Shown: positions 24,426-34,100, counted from the stretch's first letter. The stretch: DNA of 40,333 bases from an uncultured Chloroflexota bacterium (GCA_902774215.1 CACYHU010000051.1:1-40333); one strand, 5' to 3'. Program-made: numbers and translations. Notes: generated from the letters alone by a model not told the origin.

Positions 24426-25775
24426 ATGAAAGATCAGAGCCGGATGACAGAAGGACCGATTGCAGGAGCGATCATTCGCTTTGCGATTCCTCTTTTTTTA
24501 GGAAACCTGTTCCAGCAAATGTATAATTCCGTCGATTCTTTGATCGTCGGGAATTTTCTTGGCAACAGCGCCCTTGCCGCGGTCAGTGCCACAGGCACAC
24601 TGATCCAGCTGATGATCGGTTTCTTTCAGGGCGTATTTCTGGGAGCAGGTGTCCTGGTCGCGCGCTACTTTGGAGCCCGGCTGGATGATCCGCTGCGGAG
24701 GGCAGTCCACACGACGATCACGATCGCGCTGACGGTCGGAATACTGCTTTCCCTGATCGGCGTACTTTTCACCCCGACCATTCTGGATTGGATGGGAACG
24801 CCGGATGACATTTTTGAAAAGACCGTTTCCTACATCCGGGTATATTTCGCCGGATCCATGGGGCTGATCCTGTATAACGCCTGTACCGGCATCATGCAGG
24901 CGCTTGGGGATACAAAGCATCCGCTTTATTTTCTGATCATCTCATCTGTCACAAATGTCTGTCTGGATCTGCTGTTCATTGCCGTTTTTCATTGGGGAGT
25001 TTTCTCCGCGGCACTCGCCACCATTATCGCACAGCTGCTCAGTGCCCTTTTATGTGTGATACGCATGATGCGTTTTGAAGGCAGTGCCAGGCTCAAACCC
25101 GGGTATCTCGGATATGATATGGACATGATCCGGCAGATCATCAATTTCGGTCTGCCTTCCGGACTGCAGAATTCCATCATCAATTTTGCAAACGTTATTG
25201 TCCAGTCAAACATCAATTCCTTCGGCACCATGGCTGTTGCAGGACTCGGTGCCTACGGCAAGATCGATGGCTTTGCCTTTTTGCCTGTCACCAGTTTTAA
25301 TGCAGCCATGACCACCTTCGTGGGGCAAAACCTCGGAGCAAAGGAATATGAACGTGCAAAAAAGGGCTCCAGGTTCGGATTGATCTGTGCTGTCACCCTT
25401 GCGGAATTGATCGGCGGGGTGCTGATCCTTTTAGGACCTGTTTTGATTTCCGCATTCACAAATGAACCGGAAGCAATCGCTTACGGTCTGGACAAACTGA
25501 ACATCATGGCGCCATTTTATTTTCTGCTCGCCACCTCTCACGGTCTGGCAGCTGTGCTGCGCGGAGCGGGAAAGGCAAAAATACCGATGCTCGTCATGCT
25601 CGGCTGCTGGTGTATCTTCCGTGTGACATTCATCTCCATCATGGTCCCGCTGACGAAATCCATCAACGTGGTTAACTGGGTCTACCCCATCACCTGGTCC
25701 ATGAGCGCTGTCATCCTGACAATTTATTACTTCAAAGCCGATTGGGTCCACGGTCTGGATCTGAAAACCGCGTAA
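24426..25775 (+). CDS. MATE-family efflux transporter (DinF/NorM-like)
   Basis: 449 residues, about 12 membrane helices in two homologous halves. Family marks are FAIPLFLGNLFQQMYNSVDSLIVGNFLGNSALAAVSAT near the N-terminus and GLPSGLQNSIINFANVIVQSNINSFGTMAVAGLGA at the start of the second half. VGQNLGAKEYERAKKG is also typical. MATE pumps exchange Na+ or H+ for drugs or metabolites. Unlike the transporter at 16.3 kb, this one has no C-terminal ATPase domain and looks like a standard gut-bacterial MATE. The start ATG 24426 has CAGGTAATCA upstream. It is a single gene ending before a bidirectional hairpin. Confidence 0.93.
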   Translation: MKDQSRMTEGPIAGAIIRFAIPLFLGNLFQQMYNSVDSLIVGNFLGNSALAAVSATGTLIQLMIGFFQGVFLGAGVLVARYFGARLDDPLRRAVHTTITIALTVGILLSLIGVLFTPTILDWMGTPDDIFEKTVSYIRVYFAGSMGLILYNACTGIMQALGDTKHPLYFLIISSVTNVCLDLLFIAVFHWGVFSAALATIIAQLLSALLCVIRMMRFEGSARLKPGYLGYDMDMIRQIINFGLPSGLQNSIINFANVIVQSNINSFGTMAVAGLGAYGKIDGFAFLPVTSFNAAMTTFVGQNLGAKEYERAKKGSRFGLICAVTLAELIGGVLILLGPVLISAFTNEPEAIAYGLDKLNIMAPFYFLLATSHGLAAVLRGAGKAKIPMLVMLGCWCIFRVTFISIMVPLTKSINVVNWVYPITWSMSAVILTIYYFKADWVHGLDLKTA

Positions 25776-25890
25776 TACCGCTTCTACACCGATATCCAAG
25801 TCTGATATATTATCCGCAGCTGCTCAGGATCAGGCGGCACACAGCCCATACGGCAGTCTCTTCTTCGCACCGTTCTGAGCTTTTAAAAAT

Positions 25891-25918
25891 AATAATCCAT
25901 CTGCAAAGATGGATTATT
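25891..25918. terminator. Bidirectional hairpin between MATE gene and tRNA
   Basis: Perfect 11-bp stem AATAATCCATC (25891-25901) / GATGGATTATT (25908-25918), 6-nt loop. On the minus strand it is followed by ATTTTTAAAAG, so it fits the tRNA gene best. On the plus strand the T-run is weak. Confidence 0.7.
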
Positions 25919-25931
25919 TAGTATAAAAAAG

Positions 25932-26004
25932 TGGCGGGGGAGGGAGTCGAACCCTCGACAAAGGGCTTATGAGTCCCCTGCTCTGGCCACTGAGCTACCC
26001 CGCC
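25932..26004 (-). tRNA. tRNA with CAT anticodon (elongator Met or Ile2)
   Basis: On the minus strand the acceptor stem GGCGGGG/CCCCGCC, D-arm GCTC/GAGC and T-arm GAGGG/CCCTC with TTCGACT are intact. The discriminator is A and CCA is not encoded. The anticodon loop CTCATAA contains CAT. Its stem GGGGA/GCCCT leaves an A31-G39 mismatch. The loop is shared by elongator tRNA-Met and lysidine-modified tRNA-Ile2; the variable region TTGTC looks more like Ile2, but identity is unresolved. Initiator tRNA is excluded by the normal acceptor pair and the anticodon stem. Confidence 0.9.
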
Positions 26005-26018
26005 GTTCAACAGGTTAT

Positions 26019-26047
26019 ATAATAACTGAATCACTTGAATTTGTCAA
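26019..26047 (-). promoter_or_regulatory. Promoter of the CAT-anticodon tRNA
   Basis: On the minus strand TTGACA (26047-26042), 17-nt spacer, TATTAT (26024-26019). The predicted start near 26012 lies 8 nt before the tRNA. Confidence 0.8.
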
Positions 26048-26098
26048 TAAACTCATTCAAAATTCGTGACAGGCTCATTCTCATTGTATATTACTGCG

Positions 26099-27694
26099 CT
26101 ATCCCTTGACACCGCCGGAGGTCAGGCCGGCTGTCAGATGCTTTTCAATGAACATAAAGAGGATCACAACGGGCAGCGTGGCCAACAGGGAAGCCGCGAA
26201 CATATACTGCCATTCGATCATATTGAAGGAGGAAAACTGAGTGATGCCCACGGTTATTGGACGGTACTGCGCTGTTGAGATCAGGATCGTCGCAACGGTA
26301 TATTCATTCCAGGCATTGATAAAGACAAAAATGAGCGCCGTCACGATACCGGGAGCAGCCATAGGAATCAGCACTTTTGTCAGCGCACCGATCGTACCGC
26401 AGCCATCAATTAACGCGGCCTGCTCCATCTCCGGAGAGATGGAGACAAAAGTCCCGCGCAGCAGCCAGATGGCAAAAGCCTGATTGAATGCAGCGTTAAT
26501 CAGCATCAATCCCCAGAGAGTGTTATTCAGATGCAGTGTAGTCATCAGCTGGGATATACCGATCAGCAGCACAACAGGGGAAAACATCTGGCTCATGATC
26601 ACATAGCCGAGAAAAATCTTTTTCCCCCTGAAGTTCATCCGTGCCAGTGCATAGGCAGCCGGTATCCCGCAGAGCATGGCAAGCCCGGTAGCCCCGCCCG
26701 CGATAAACAGGGAGTTCAGCAGGAATCGCGGAACACCGCGGTGGATGATATCCGTCAGGTTACTCCATATCCATTTTGTCGGAAACATATGCAGGAAATA
26801 CATATCCAGACTTTCCGCATTGGAACGGAATGCCGTAATGAGCATCACATAATAGGGATACAGCGTGATGACGCAGACAACGATCACAAAAAAGTACAGG
26901 CAGGTCTTCAGTAAACTGCTTTGGATCTCCCCCCGCCGCAGCGAAAAAGCCGCTAAGAGCGAAATGAAAAATGCCGGAAGTATCAGCCAGACAAGGGCAG
27001 AATGTTCAATTTTCAATCCGCTAAGAGCGTCACGGATATTTTCGCCCATCGTTCCGTTGAACAGAAAGGCATCCATACTGCTGTAAAAAGCCTCTTTCCC
27101 TTCAGTGATCAACTCAGCGTTATAGAGTGATAGCTTTCGGGAAAAAGTGACATTATTCAAAAGGATGAAAACCGGGATCAGGATAATGGCAGCCATCAGG
27201 CACGCAATCACCAGATTTCGGAAAATCCGGGAGCGAGGTTCCAGATAACGGTGGAGAAGGTCAAGAGAGCCGGATAGCCCCAAAAACATAAAGATAACAG
27301 AGAAAGCCATCAGCCCGAGAATGCAAATCAAAACCTTTGACGATGGAAGATCTTTTCCAAGGAAGGACCAGAAATTTTTACTGTTCCGCTCATTTACCGT
27401 AAATGTGAACAATGATGTCGTTTTTCCTTTTGAGTTTGTTCGTTCCACCACAGATTCAGAAACTTCAACGTCAAAACCCTGCGCACGGTATTCATCTGCT
27501 GCCGCTTCGGCTTCTGCTCGGGCTGCGATATATTTTTCATCACCTGCAAAAGTATTGGGAGATTTTTTTGTGTATACACCGATCTCAAAGGTATAAAGCG
27601 GCAGGCTCATCAAAATAAGTGCGAGAACCAATCCGAGGATCAGCAGGACAGCCATCCGCAGGTTTTGTTTTTTAATTTCCGGATACCGCTTCAT
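26099..27694 (-). CDS. Sugar ABC transporter permease (MalG-like) with extra N-terminal domain
   Basis: 531 residues from ATG 27694, with AAGGAGG upstream; the ATG overlaps the previous stop as ATGA. The last ~275 residues are a normal CUT1 inner-membrane permease. It begins TLYPYYVMLITAFRSNAES and contains the EAA loop EMEQAALIDGCGTIGALTKVLIPMAAPG that contacts the ATPase. The first ~250 residues are additional. They comprise a helix (about 14-35), an extracytoplasmic segment with AEAEAAADEYRAQGFDVEVSE, then further helices around residues 120-240. MalG proteins are usually about 280 residues. The extension does not resemble MalF. It may be a lineage-specific sensor or binding domain. No ATPase gene is in the operon, so a shared MsmX-type ATPase is likely. 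Confidence 0.88.
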   Translation of the reverse strand: MKRYPEIKKQNLRMAVLLILGLVLALILMSLPLYTFEIGVYTKKSPNTFAGDEKYIAARAEAEAAADEYRAQGFDVEVSESVVERTNSKGKTTSLFTFTVNERNSKNFWSFLGKDLPSSKVLICILGLMAFSVIFMFLGLSGSLDLLHRYLEPRSRIFRNLVIACLMAAIILIPVFILLNNVTFSRKLSLYNAELITEGKEAFYSSMDAFLFNGTMGENIRDALSGLKIEHSALVWLILPAFFISLLAAFSLRRGEIQSSLLKTCLYFFVIVVCVITLYPYYVMLITAFRSNAESLDMYFLHMFPTKWIWSNLTDIIHRGVPRFLLNSLFIAGGATGLAMLCGIPAAYALARMNFRGKKIFLGYVIMSQMFSPVVLLIGISQLMTTLHLNNTLWGLMLINAAFNQAFAIWLLRGTFVSISPEMEQAALIDGCGTIGALTKVLIPMAAPGIVTALIFVFINAWNEYTVATILISTAQYRPITVGITQFSSFNMIEWQYMFAASLLATLPVVILFMFIEKHLTAGLTSGGVKG

Positions 27695-28578
27695 TGCTGT
27701 TCCTCCTTCCGCATAACGGTCATCATGTAAATGCCCGCGCACAGACAGAGAATCAGGAATCCGATAACCGAGAGCGCAGTGGCAGGGCCTTTTTTACGTT
27801 CATAGAAGGAAAGCATATAGAGATAGGTGATCATCGTATCCGTCTTGTGTGCCGGGGCACCTTTAGTCATTGTGTAAACGATAGGGAAGGAATTGAACAC
27901 ATAAATAATATTCAGCACCGTGCTGACCGTCAAAGAAGGTTTTACCAGCGGCAGCGTGATATGACGGAGTTTATGCCAGAATCCCGCGCCATCCATAGTC
28001 GCCGCCTCATACAGGGAAACATCTATAGACTGAAGCCCTGAAAGCACACAGAATGTAACAAAGGGAACGGTCACAAAGATACCCACCCAGCACTCCCAGA
28101 TAAACTCGATCTGATAGGAAGAACGGAAATTAATAGCCTGTTTGATAATACCGAGGTTCAGCAGCACATTGTTCAGGCTGCCGTATTCATATTTGATAAT
28201 ATAATTCCAGACCGAAGCCTGAATCACAAGAGATGTTGCCCAGGGGAATACCAAAATGGAACGGGCAATCTTCCGTCCGTGAAATTTCTGATTCAGCACC
28301 AGCGCAATGATGAAACCCAGTATCGTTGAAATGATTACAACGGAAAGGACCCACCAGAGCGTATTCAGCATAACAGCCTTGAATGCGGGAAGGTTGATCG
28401 CTTCGACATAATTGTCGAAACCGATGAATCCGCCCACGACACCGGCCGGTGATATTTCGCTGAAAGAGAGTTTAAAAACGATCAGGATCGGAAAGAGAAC
28501 AAAAACAGAAACCAGCAGTGTGCTGGGCAAAAGCCAGAGATAAGGTTCCCATTTGTGTCGGTTGATACCGGTTGTCAT
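27691..28578 (-). CDS. Sugar ABC transporter permease (MalF-like)
   Basis: 295 residues from ATG 28578, preceded by AGAGGAGAC. The frame stays open upstream through heptamer repeats, but that part is not coding. Six membrane helices are expected, the first at PYLWLLPSTLLVSVFVLFPILIVFKLSF. The EAA loop is DVSLYEAATMDGAGFWHKLRHITLPLVKP. The family (CUT1) imports di- and oligosaccharides or glycerol phosphates. It is the second gene after the binding protein and overlaps the MalG-like gene by 4 nt, so the subunits are translationally coupled. Confidence 0.93.
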   Translation of the reverse strand: MTTGINRHKWEPYLWLLPSTLLVSVFVLFPILIVFKLSFSEISPAGVVGGFIGFDNYVEAINLPAFKAVMLNTLWWVLSVVIISTILGFIIALVLNQKFHGRKIARSILVFPWATSLVIQASVWNYIIKYEYGSLNNVLLNLGIIKQAINFRSSYQIEFIWECWVGIFVTVPFVTFCVLSGLQSIDVSLYEAATMDGAGFWHKLRHITLPLVKPSLTVSTVLNIIYVFNSFPIVYTMTKGAPAHKTDTMITYLYMLSFYERKKGPATALSVIGFLILCLCAGIYMMTVMRKEEQQ

Positions 28579-28596
28579 TATGTCTCCTCTGTTGGC

Positions 28597-28695
28597 AGTT
28601 GATAGTTGATAGTTGATAGTTGGTAGTTGGCAAATCCAGTTACTCAGAATATCACTAAACATCTGAAAAGACTGAAAACTACCAACTACCAACTA
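28597..28695. repeat. Heptamer tandem repeats in opposing arrays
   Basis: Unit AGTTGAT is repeated three times and followed by AGTTGGT and AGTTGG (28597-28630). A reverse-oriented array, AACTACCAACTACCAACTA, occupies 28678-28696. AGTTGGTAGTT pairs with AACTACCAACT, so a stem with a loop of about 50 nt can form. It sits between the binding-protein and MalF-like genes. Such short heptamer repeats occur in many intergenic regions of filamentous bacteria and may be mobile or replication-slippage products. Here they probably also form an mRNA hairpin behind the binding-protein gene. Confidence 0.8.
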
Positions 28696-28707
28696 ATGAA
28701 CTAAAGA

Positions 28708-29970
28708 CTATTCACCGGTAATTTCAGCCTGGAGTGCATCCAGTTCTGCGCGGACATCAGCACCGGTCAGAGCATTCTGTTCAACAGTGGTGACACCCTG
28801 GCGGACCTGAGCCCATTCAGCCTTTGAGGTGGGATAGAACTTGCAGGTAGCAAGAACGTTCAGCCAGGCTTCGAAGGACGGATTTTCTTCGACGAGAGCT
28901 TCAACTGCGGAGTTGACTGCGGGCAGGAAATCTTCCATGCTGACCCAGCCGACATAGTTATCCGGATCATAGAAGAAGGTCATGAATGCGCTGATCGCTT
29001 CATTGCGGGCATCCTGATCTTCGACAGAATCATCACGGAAAGCCATCATGACGTCTTTCACACCGACGGAGGCAGAGACCTTACCTTCGTTGGCCGGGAG
29101 GGAAGCGGTAGCCATGTTGATGTCGCCGCCCTTATCTTTGACATAGGTCGGGATCTGGTTCGGGCCGATCATCATAGCCAGTTTGCCGGTGGCAAACATA
29201 TCCTGCAGGTCATAGCGAGTCTGAGTGGCAGGGTTCGGATTAGTATAACCGGCATTGACGAGGCCGATGGCATATTCGATAGCTTCGACATTTTCGTCGG
29301 AGTTAAGTGCCCATTCGCCATCTTCATCGGTGAAACCGCCGCCATTGCCCCATGTATAGTAAGCGAAAGCAGCCTGACCTTCATCGGTGGTCATATCGAT
29401 ACCCCACGGGTATACTTCGCCGTCATAGAAGTCGATAATAGCCTGAGCGGCATCTTCGAGTTCTGCCCAGGTGGTCGGAACTTCCACACCGGCTTCTTCA
29501 AGGATATCCACATTGTAATACAGAGCACGGGCGGAAGCAAGATCCGGAACAGCCCAGTATTCGCCGTCAACAAGGAAATCCTGCATAAAGGCAGGGAAGA
29601 AATCAGCAAAGAGTTCTTCTGTTGTGTATTCCTCTACAGGCAGAAGCAGATCGTCGGGAAGGAATTCCGAGAAGGTGTCCAGATTCAGGATGTCGGGAGC
29701 ATTGCCATTGGCGATGCGGGTATCGACAACCTGGTGAACATCATTCCAGGAAACGACTTCGAGGTTCAGTTTGATGCCCGGGTTGGCAGCTTCAAATTCT
29801 TCAACGAAGTTGGAGCCATCCATACCGGTGCCACCGCGTTCGAACCAGTTATTGGTATTCGGACCGTACTGGCAGATGATAACATCAAGAGTAATGTCAT
29901 CCGCGAAGGCTGCTGTCACTGCACAAAATGCAAGCACCAGAACCAGGAACAGTGAAAACAATTTTTTCAT
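28708..29970 (-). CDS. Extracellular sugar-binding protein (ABC transporter, family 1)
   Basis: 420 residues from ATG 29970 (AAAGGAGAT upstream); the frame is open for 57 further codons that hold the promoter and are not coding. A signal peptide (MKKLFSLFLVLVLAFCAVTAAFA) is followed by an acidic mature protein. Family-1 marks include EFEAANPGIKLNLEVVSWNDVHQVVDTRIANGNAPDILNLD near the N-terminus, and the hinge region YWAVPDLASARALYYNVDILEEAGVEVPTTWAELEDAAQ. No clear lipobox is present: Cys16 is preceded by Phe, so cleavage after AFA seems likelier. It captures an oligosaccharide or similar solute and passes it to the two downstream permeases. Ligand unknown. Confidence 0.93.
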   Translation of the reverse strand: MKKLFSLFLVLVLAFCAVTAAFADDITLDVIICQYGPNTNNWFERGGTGMDGSNFVEEFEAANPGIKLNLEVVSWNDVHQVVDTRIANGNAPDILNLDTFSEFLPDDLLLPVEEYTTEELFADFFPAFMQDFLVDGEYWAVPDLASARALYYNVDILEEAGVEVPTTWAELEDAAQAIIDFYDGEVYPWGIDMTTDEGQAAFAYYTWGNGGGFTDEDGEWALNSDENVEAIEYAIGLVNAGYTNPNPATQTRYDLQDMFATGKLAMMIGPNQIPTYVKDKGGDINMATASLPANEGKVSASVGVKDVMMAFRDDSVEDQDARNEAISAFMTFFYDPDNYVGWVSMEDFLPAVNSAVEALVEENPSFEAWLNVLATCKFYPTSKAEWAQVRQGVTTVEQNALTGADVRAELDALQAEITGE

Positions 29971-29994
29971 ATTTCTATCTCCTTTTTTTGAATC

Positions 29995-30063
29995 AGCCTG
30001 TCCGGACAGGCTTTTCTTATGAAAACTGGTTAAGATTATATCTTTCAAAGCAGGAATTGTCAA
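29995..30063 (-). promoter_or_regulatory. Consensus promoter plus 18-bp palindromic operator of the first sugar operon
   Basis: On the minus strand TTGACA (30063-30058), 17-nt spacer, TATAAT (30040-30035) match the sigma-70 consensus exactly. About 16 nt after the predicted start lies the perfect palindrome AGCCTGTCCGGACAGGCT (29995-30012). Its central CG is the pattern of LacI/GalR-family operators. Placement inside the leader fits repression by road-block. No regulator gene is adjacent. Confidence 0.8.
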
Positions 30064-30086
30064 TAAATGCCTTTTTGGCAGATATT

Positions 30087-30095
30087 TGGTATAAT
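30087..30095 (+). promoter_or_regulatory. Extended -10 promoter of the signalling operon
   Basis: TGGTATAAT gives a TG dinucleotide (30087-30088) one base before TATAAT (30090-30095), the extended -10 pattern. No good -35 box is present. The start near 30102 is 58 nt before the ATG at 30160, which has AGGGAGGT. It is back to back with the sugar-operon promoter, only 27 nt from that -35 box. Confidence 0.65.
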
Positions 30096-30159
30096 TTACA
30101 GAAAAATAGGGAATTATGATAAACTCCATTAGAAATGACAAAAACAGCAGGGAGGTTAT

Positions 30160-31086
30160 ATGAATCTGAAACGATTCTTTATTATAAACCTGATAGGATT
30201 ACTGCTCGCGATCGGAACAACGACAGAACTGTTTGCTCAGGAATCCACGGAGCAATACGTCAGAAATGAATGGAATTTTATTGACCGGTCCATGGATATC
30301 AGCCACGGCATACCGGAAGATGCAGCAGGAGTTCTGGGGCGGATCCGCGACAGAAGAACACTGCGGATAGCAACAGAGCCTTACTTTCCCCCGCAGGAAT
30401 TCATCGACCCTACAAAAGTCGGTTCCAAACGTTTTGTGGGATCCGATATTGATTTAGCACAGCTCATTGCAGACCGTATGGGAGTAACGCTGGAGATCGT
30501 TCCCATGGAATTTTCGGAGGTTCTCTCATCACTTGACGAAAACACCTGTGATCTTGCCATCTCAGCCCTTTCATTCGTGCCTTCCCGTGCAGCTGCTTAT
30601 GAAATGTCAAAAGGGTACTATTTCTCTGTAAATAATTCCGGAAACGGAATACTGATCCGTTCCGAAGATCAGGATAAATTTCAATCTATCGAAGATTTTT
30701 CCGACAAAGTTATCGCGGCACAGCGGGGCTCCCTGCAGGAATCCCTCATGGCGGAAAACTTTCCCGGATATAAAGAATTCATCCGCTTCAGATCCACTCA
30801 AGAGGTCTATACCGCGCTTGAAGACGGGAAAATTGATGCCGCCATGGTTGATATAGAAACCGCCGAAAATTATATTGAAAAGGAAGGCAGCGTTCAATTA
30901 ATGCTACTCCCGGATTTCCAATTCCAGCTTGAGGATTATTACCAGGGGGACAGGATCGCCGCAAAAAAAGGACAGCTTCAGCTGATATATTTCGTGAATG
31001 CCGTGATCGATGAAGTTCTTGAATCAGGACAATATATGGAATGGTATAAAGAAGCTGAAGACCTGGCTCAGAGTCTCGGATTATAA
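30160..31086 (+). CDS. Family-3 periplasmic solute-binding protein
   Basis: 308 residues with a signal peptide ending ELFAQ (residues 1 to about 27), no lipobox. The SBP family 3 domain begins at LRIATEPYFPPQEFID. It continues with GSDIDLAQLIADRMGVTLEIVPMEFSEVLSSLDENTCDLAISALSFVPSRAAAYEMSKGY, the typical amino-acid-binding core, and VIAAQRGSLQESL and DAAMVDIETAENYI later. Such proteins bind polar amino acids or serve as sensor domains. No ABC permease or ATPase accompanies it. The next gene is a large receptor with HD-GYP output, so a role as a periplasmic ligand sensor is inferred. The gap to that gene is 42 nt. Confidence 0.9.
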   Translation: MNLKRFFIINLIGLLLAIGTTTELFAQESTEQYVRNEWNFIDRSMDISHGIPEDAAGVLGRIRDRRTLRIATEPYFPPQEFIDPTKVGSKRFVGSDIDLAQLIADRMGVTLEIVPMEFSEVLSSLDENTCDLAISALSFVPSRAAAYEMSKGYYFSVNNSGNGILIRSEDQDKFQSIEDFSDKVIAAQRGSLQESLMAENFPGYKEFIRFRSTQEVYTALEDGKIDAAMVDIETAENYIEKEGSVQLMLLPDFQFQLEDYYQGDRIAAKKGQLQLIYFVNAVIDEVLESGQYMEWYKEAEDLAQSLGL

Positions 31087-31128
31087 ACAGGTGACGAACT
31101 ATCACCGCTGACCTGAAAGGCAAAACAT

Positions 31129-34100
31129 ATGAAAAAATGGAAAACCTATCAATTTGCGTTTTTTATTATCCTGTGCATTGCATTGAATTTTGCGGGCAGG
31201 ATCGTTGCCAGCAGCGGAGAGCTTCCTATCTGGCTGGATACGTTCGGAACGATGCTGTGCGCTTATATCGCCGGACCGCTGATCGGCAGTCTCGTCGGCA
31301 TTACGGGGAACCTGATCGACGCCATGTCCACAGGCACATCCGCTATTTACGCTCTCACATCTGTCGCGATAGCGGTGATCCTCGGAATTTCAGCCCGCAG
31401 AAAAATGATGGAAAAATGGTTCGGCGCCATGTCCATCAGTGTATTCATCTCGCTCGCTTCCACAGCGATCAGCGTTCCTCTCAATTACCTGTTCTATGAC
31501 GGCAGAACCGGAAATATATGGGGGGACGGCGTCATCGACCGTCTGCTTGAAATCGGTTCGCCAAAGATCCTCGCAACGATAGCCGGACAGTTCTATCTCG
31601 AATTTGTCGACAAGATCCTGACAATGATGATCTTATATTTCACAATCCGGCTGATCAGAAAAATCTTCAAGACCTCTCCGGATGAGCCTGCAGCCGAAAC
31701 CGATGAAGCCGCAGCGAAAATCGCGCTTATCGCATTTGCTCTGCTGGTCACACTGCACCCGGTTTCAGACATTTCCGCTCAAAGAGAATCGCCGCAGAAA
31801 AGCGCGGTCTACTCGAATTATGTCCAGACAATCTACAGCTCGGAAAACGGTCTCCCCTGCGGAGAAGCAAATGATATTGCCCAGACAAATGACGGGATTT
31901 TATGGATCGGTACATACGCCGGACTTTACCGTTATAACGGCAGCGAATTCCGAAGAATGGATGATTATGAAACCGTCCGCAATGTGAACTGCCTGTTTGT
32001 AGATGAGGAAGGCCGGCTTTGGATCGGCACAAATGATAACGGTCTTGCAATTGCCATTAATGAAACCATCACAAACGTCATTGACCAGTCAAGCGGACTT
32101 CCTTCGAATTCCGTCCGCTCCATTGTCCGCGGTGCCGACGGTTATTATTATATCGGAACAACAGGCAGCCTGCAGGTGCTTTCCCTGAATAACGGTCTGA
32201 GAGAAATCAACACGCTCTGGGAGGTAAGCTACGCGGACGGTATCGCAGCTGACAAGGCCGGAAATGTCGCGGCTGTGACACAAAACGGTCGTCTTTTCCT
32301 GATGAACAAAGGCCGCATTCTCAGCTCACGCCAGCTGACAAGCGGGAATGAACTTTTCCGCGCCTGCACGTTTTCCCCTGAAGGGAAGCTTTTAGCGGGC
32401 ACATCTATGGGGCGCATATTTGTTTTCGATATCACAAACGGCTGGTTCGAGGAACATTCCGTAATGGAGACCGGTAAACTGACCAGCATAAAAGACCTGA
32501 ATTTTCTGGAAAACGGGGACTTATTCGTCTCGGCAGACAATGGGATCGGTTATTTTGATACCACGGAAGTTTTCCGCGTTATCAATACCAACGAGTTTGA
32601 CAGCTCTATAGACAATACACTGGTCGACTATCAGGGGAATCTCTGGTTTTCCTCATCCCGTTTAGGGCTGCTGCGTCTGGCGCCATCTTCGTTTCTGAAT
32701 ATCTACAGCACCACAGGGATCGAACACAAGGTGGTCAATGCTGTAACCAATTGGAAAGGCGATTTCTACTTCGGTACAGACAAAGGGCTGGATATCGTCG
32801 ACGGTGAACTTTCAGAGCAGATCCACAACGAGCTGAGCGAAAAACTGGCAGGTATCCGTATCCGCTGCATGCTCGTGGACTCCAAAGGAAGCCTTTGGAT
32901 CTGCACATACGGCAGTGGATTATACGAAATCGAAGCCGATGGAACAGAACACCACTACAGTTCACGGGAGGCTATCTTCGGGAACCGTGTCCGCGTTGCC
33001 ATGGAGCTTTCAGACGGAACGATTCTGGCCGGCAGCGATGTAGGCATAAGCTTTATCCGTGACCACGAAATTGATGAGACCCTCACCAATTCAACCGATT
33101 CGATCAGCTCGATGATCCTCACCGCGACTGAACTTCCTGACGGGAGGATCCTGGTCGGAACAGACGGCAGCGGGTTGGCAGTCATCGAAAATCATGAAGT
33201 TAGCGATATCCTGACAAGACAGGAAGGGCTGAGTTCAGAAGTCATTCTGAGGACTGCGTACGATGCCGCCGGCGAGGGCGTTTTTATCGTGACCAGCAAC
33301 GGTTTATGTTATATGGACCGGGACGGAAAGATCCGCCTGCTGAAAAATTTCCCGTATTTCAACAACTATGATGTCTACATTGATGAAGAAGAAGATCGCC
33401 TGTTTGTCATGAGCAGCGCCGGAATTTTCATTCTCAAACGTGAGGATGTTATCGCGGATGGACCCAATATCCAATATGAACTGTTAAATGCCCGCCGCGG
33501 GCTGGACAGCTCTCTGACTGCGAATTCCTGGAATTATCTCAATGAAGAGGGAGAATTGTTCCTCCCCTGCGACTCCGGCGTTTACATGCTCAACACCAAA
33601 GATTATGCAGAAGCGAGCAGAGTTTACCGTATGTCCATTGCTGCTGTAAATATCGATGGTGACAAACCGGAGATCGAACGAAATAAGACCATCATAATTC
33701 CGCGCAATGCAGCCCGCATGGAAATTATTCCCGAAATCATCAACTATTCCGTGCAGGTTCCTTATGTCGGATATTATCTGGAAGGATTTGACAAAAACTG
33801 GCAGATCATGCCGCTGGACACCATGCAGTCTGCTACCTATACGAACCTTCCAATTGGCGAATATACTTTCCATCTGGGTGTTTTTGACACAAATCAACAA
33901 TCCGTTATCAGTCAGCGGTCGTATAAACTCATCAAAGAAAAAGAGATCTACGACAACATATGGTTCACCGCTTATCTTATCCTGATCCCGATACTGGCAG
34001 CGATCTGGTTCACCTGGTTCCTCGTCAGCCGGCGCAACGAACGGGTGATGGAAATGCAGCGCAAAGAACTTGCTCTTTCTCAACAGCAGGTAAAGATGAG

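Noticed and set aside
28579..28692. N-terminal extension of the MalF-like permease to 28692
   Set aside because: The extension is translated heptamer repeat; ATG 28578 has a clear ribosome site.
28597..28696. CRISPR-like array
   Set aside because: The repeats are 7-bp tandem units without spacers, and no cas genes are nearby.
29971..30141. N-terminal extension of the first sugar-binding protein
   Set aside because: The stretch contains a consensus promoter and palindrome, and ATG 29970 begins a proper signal peptide.
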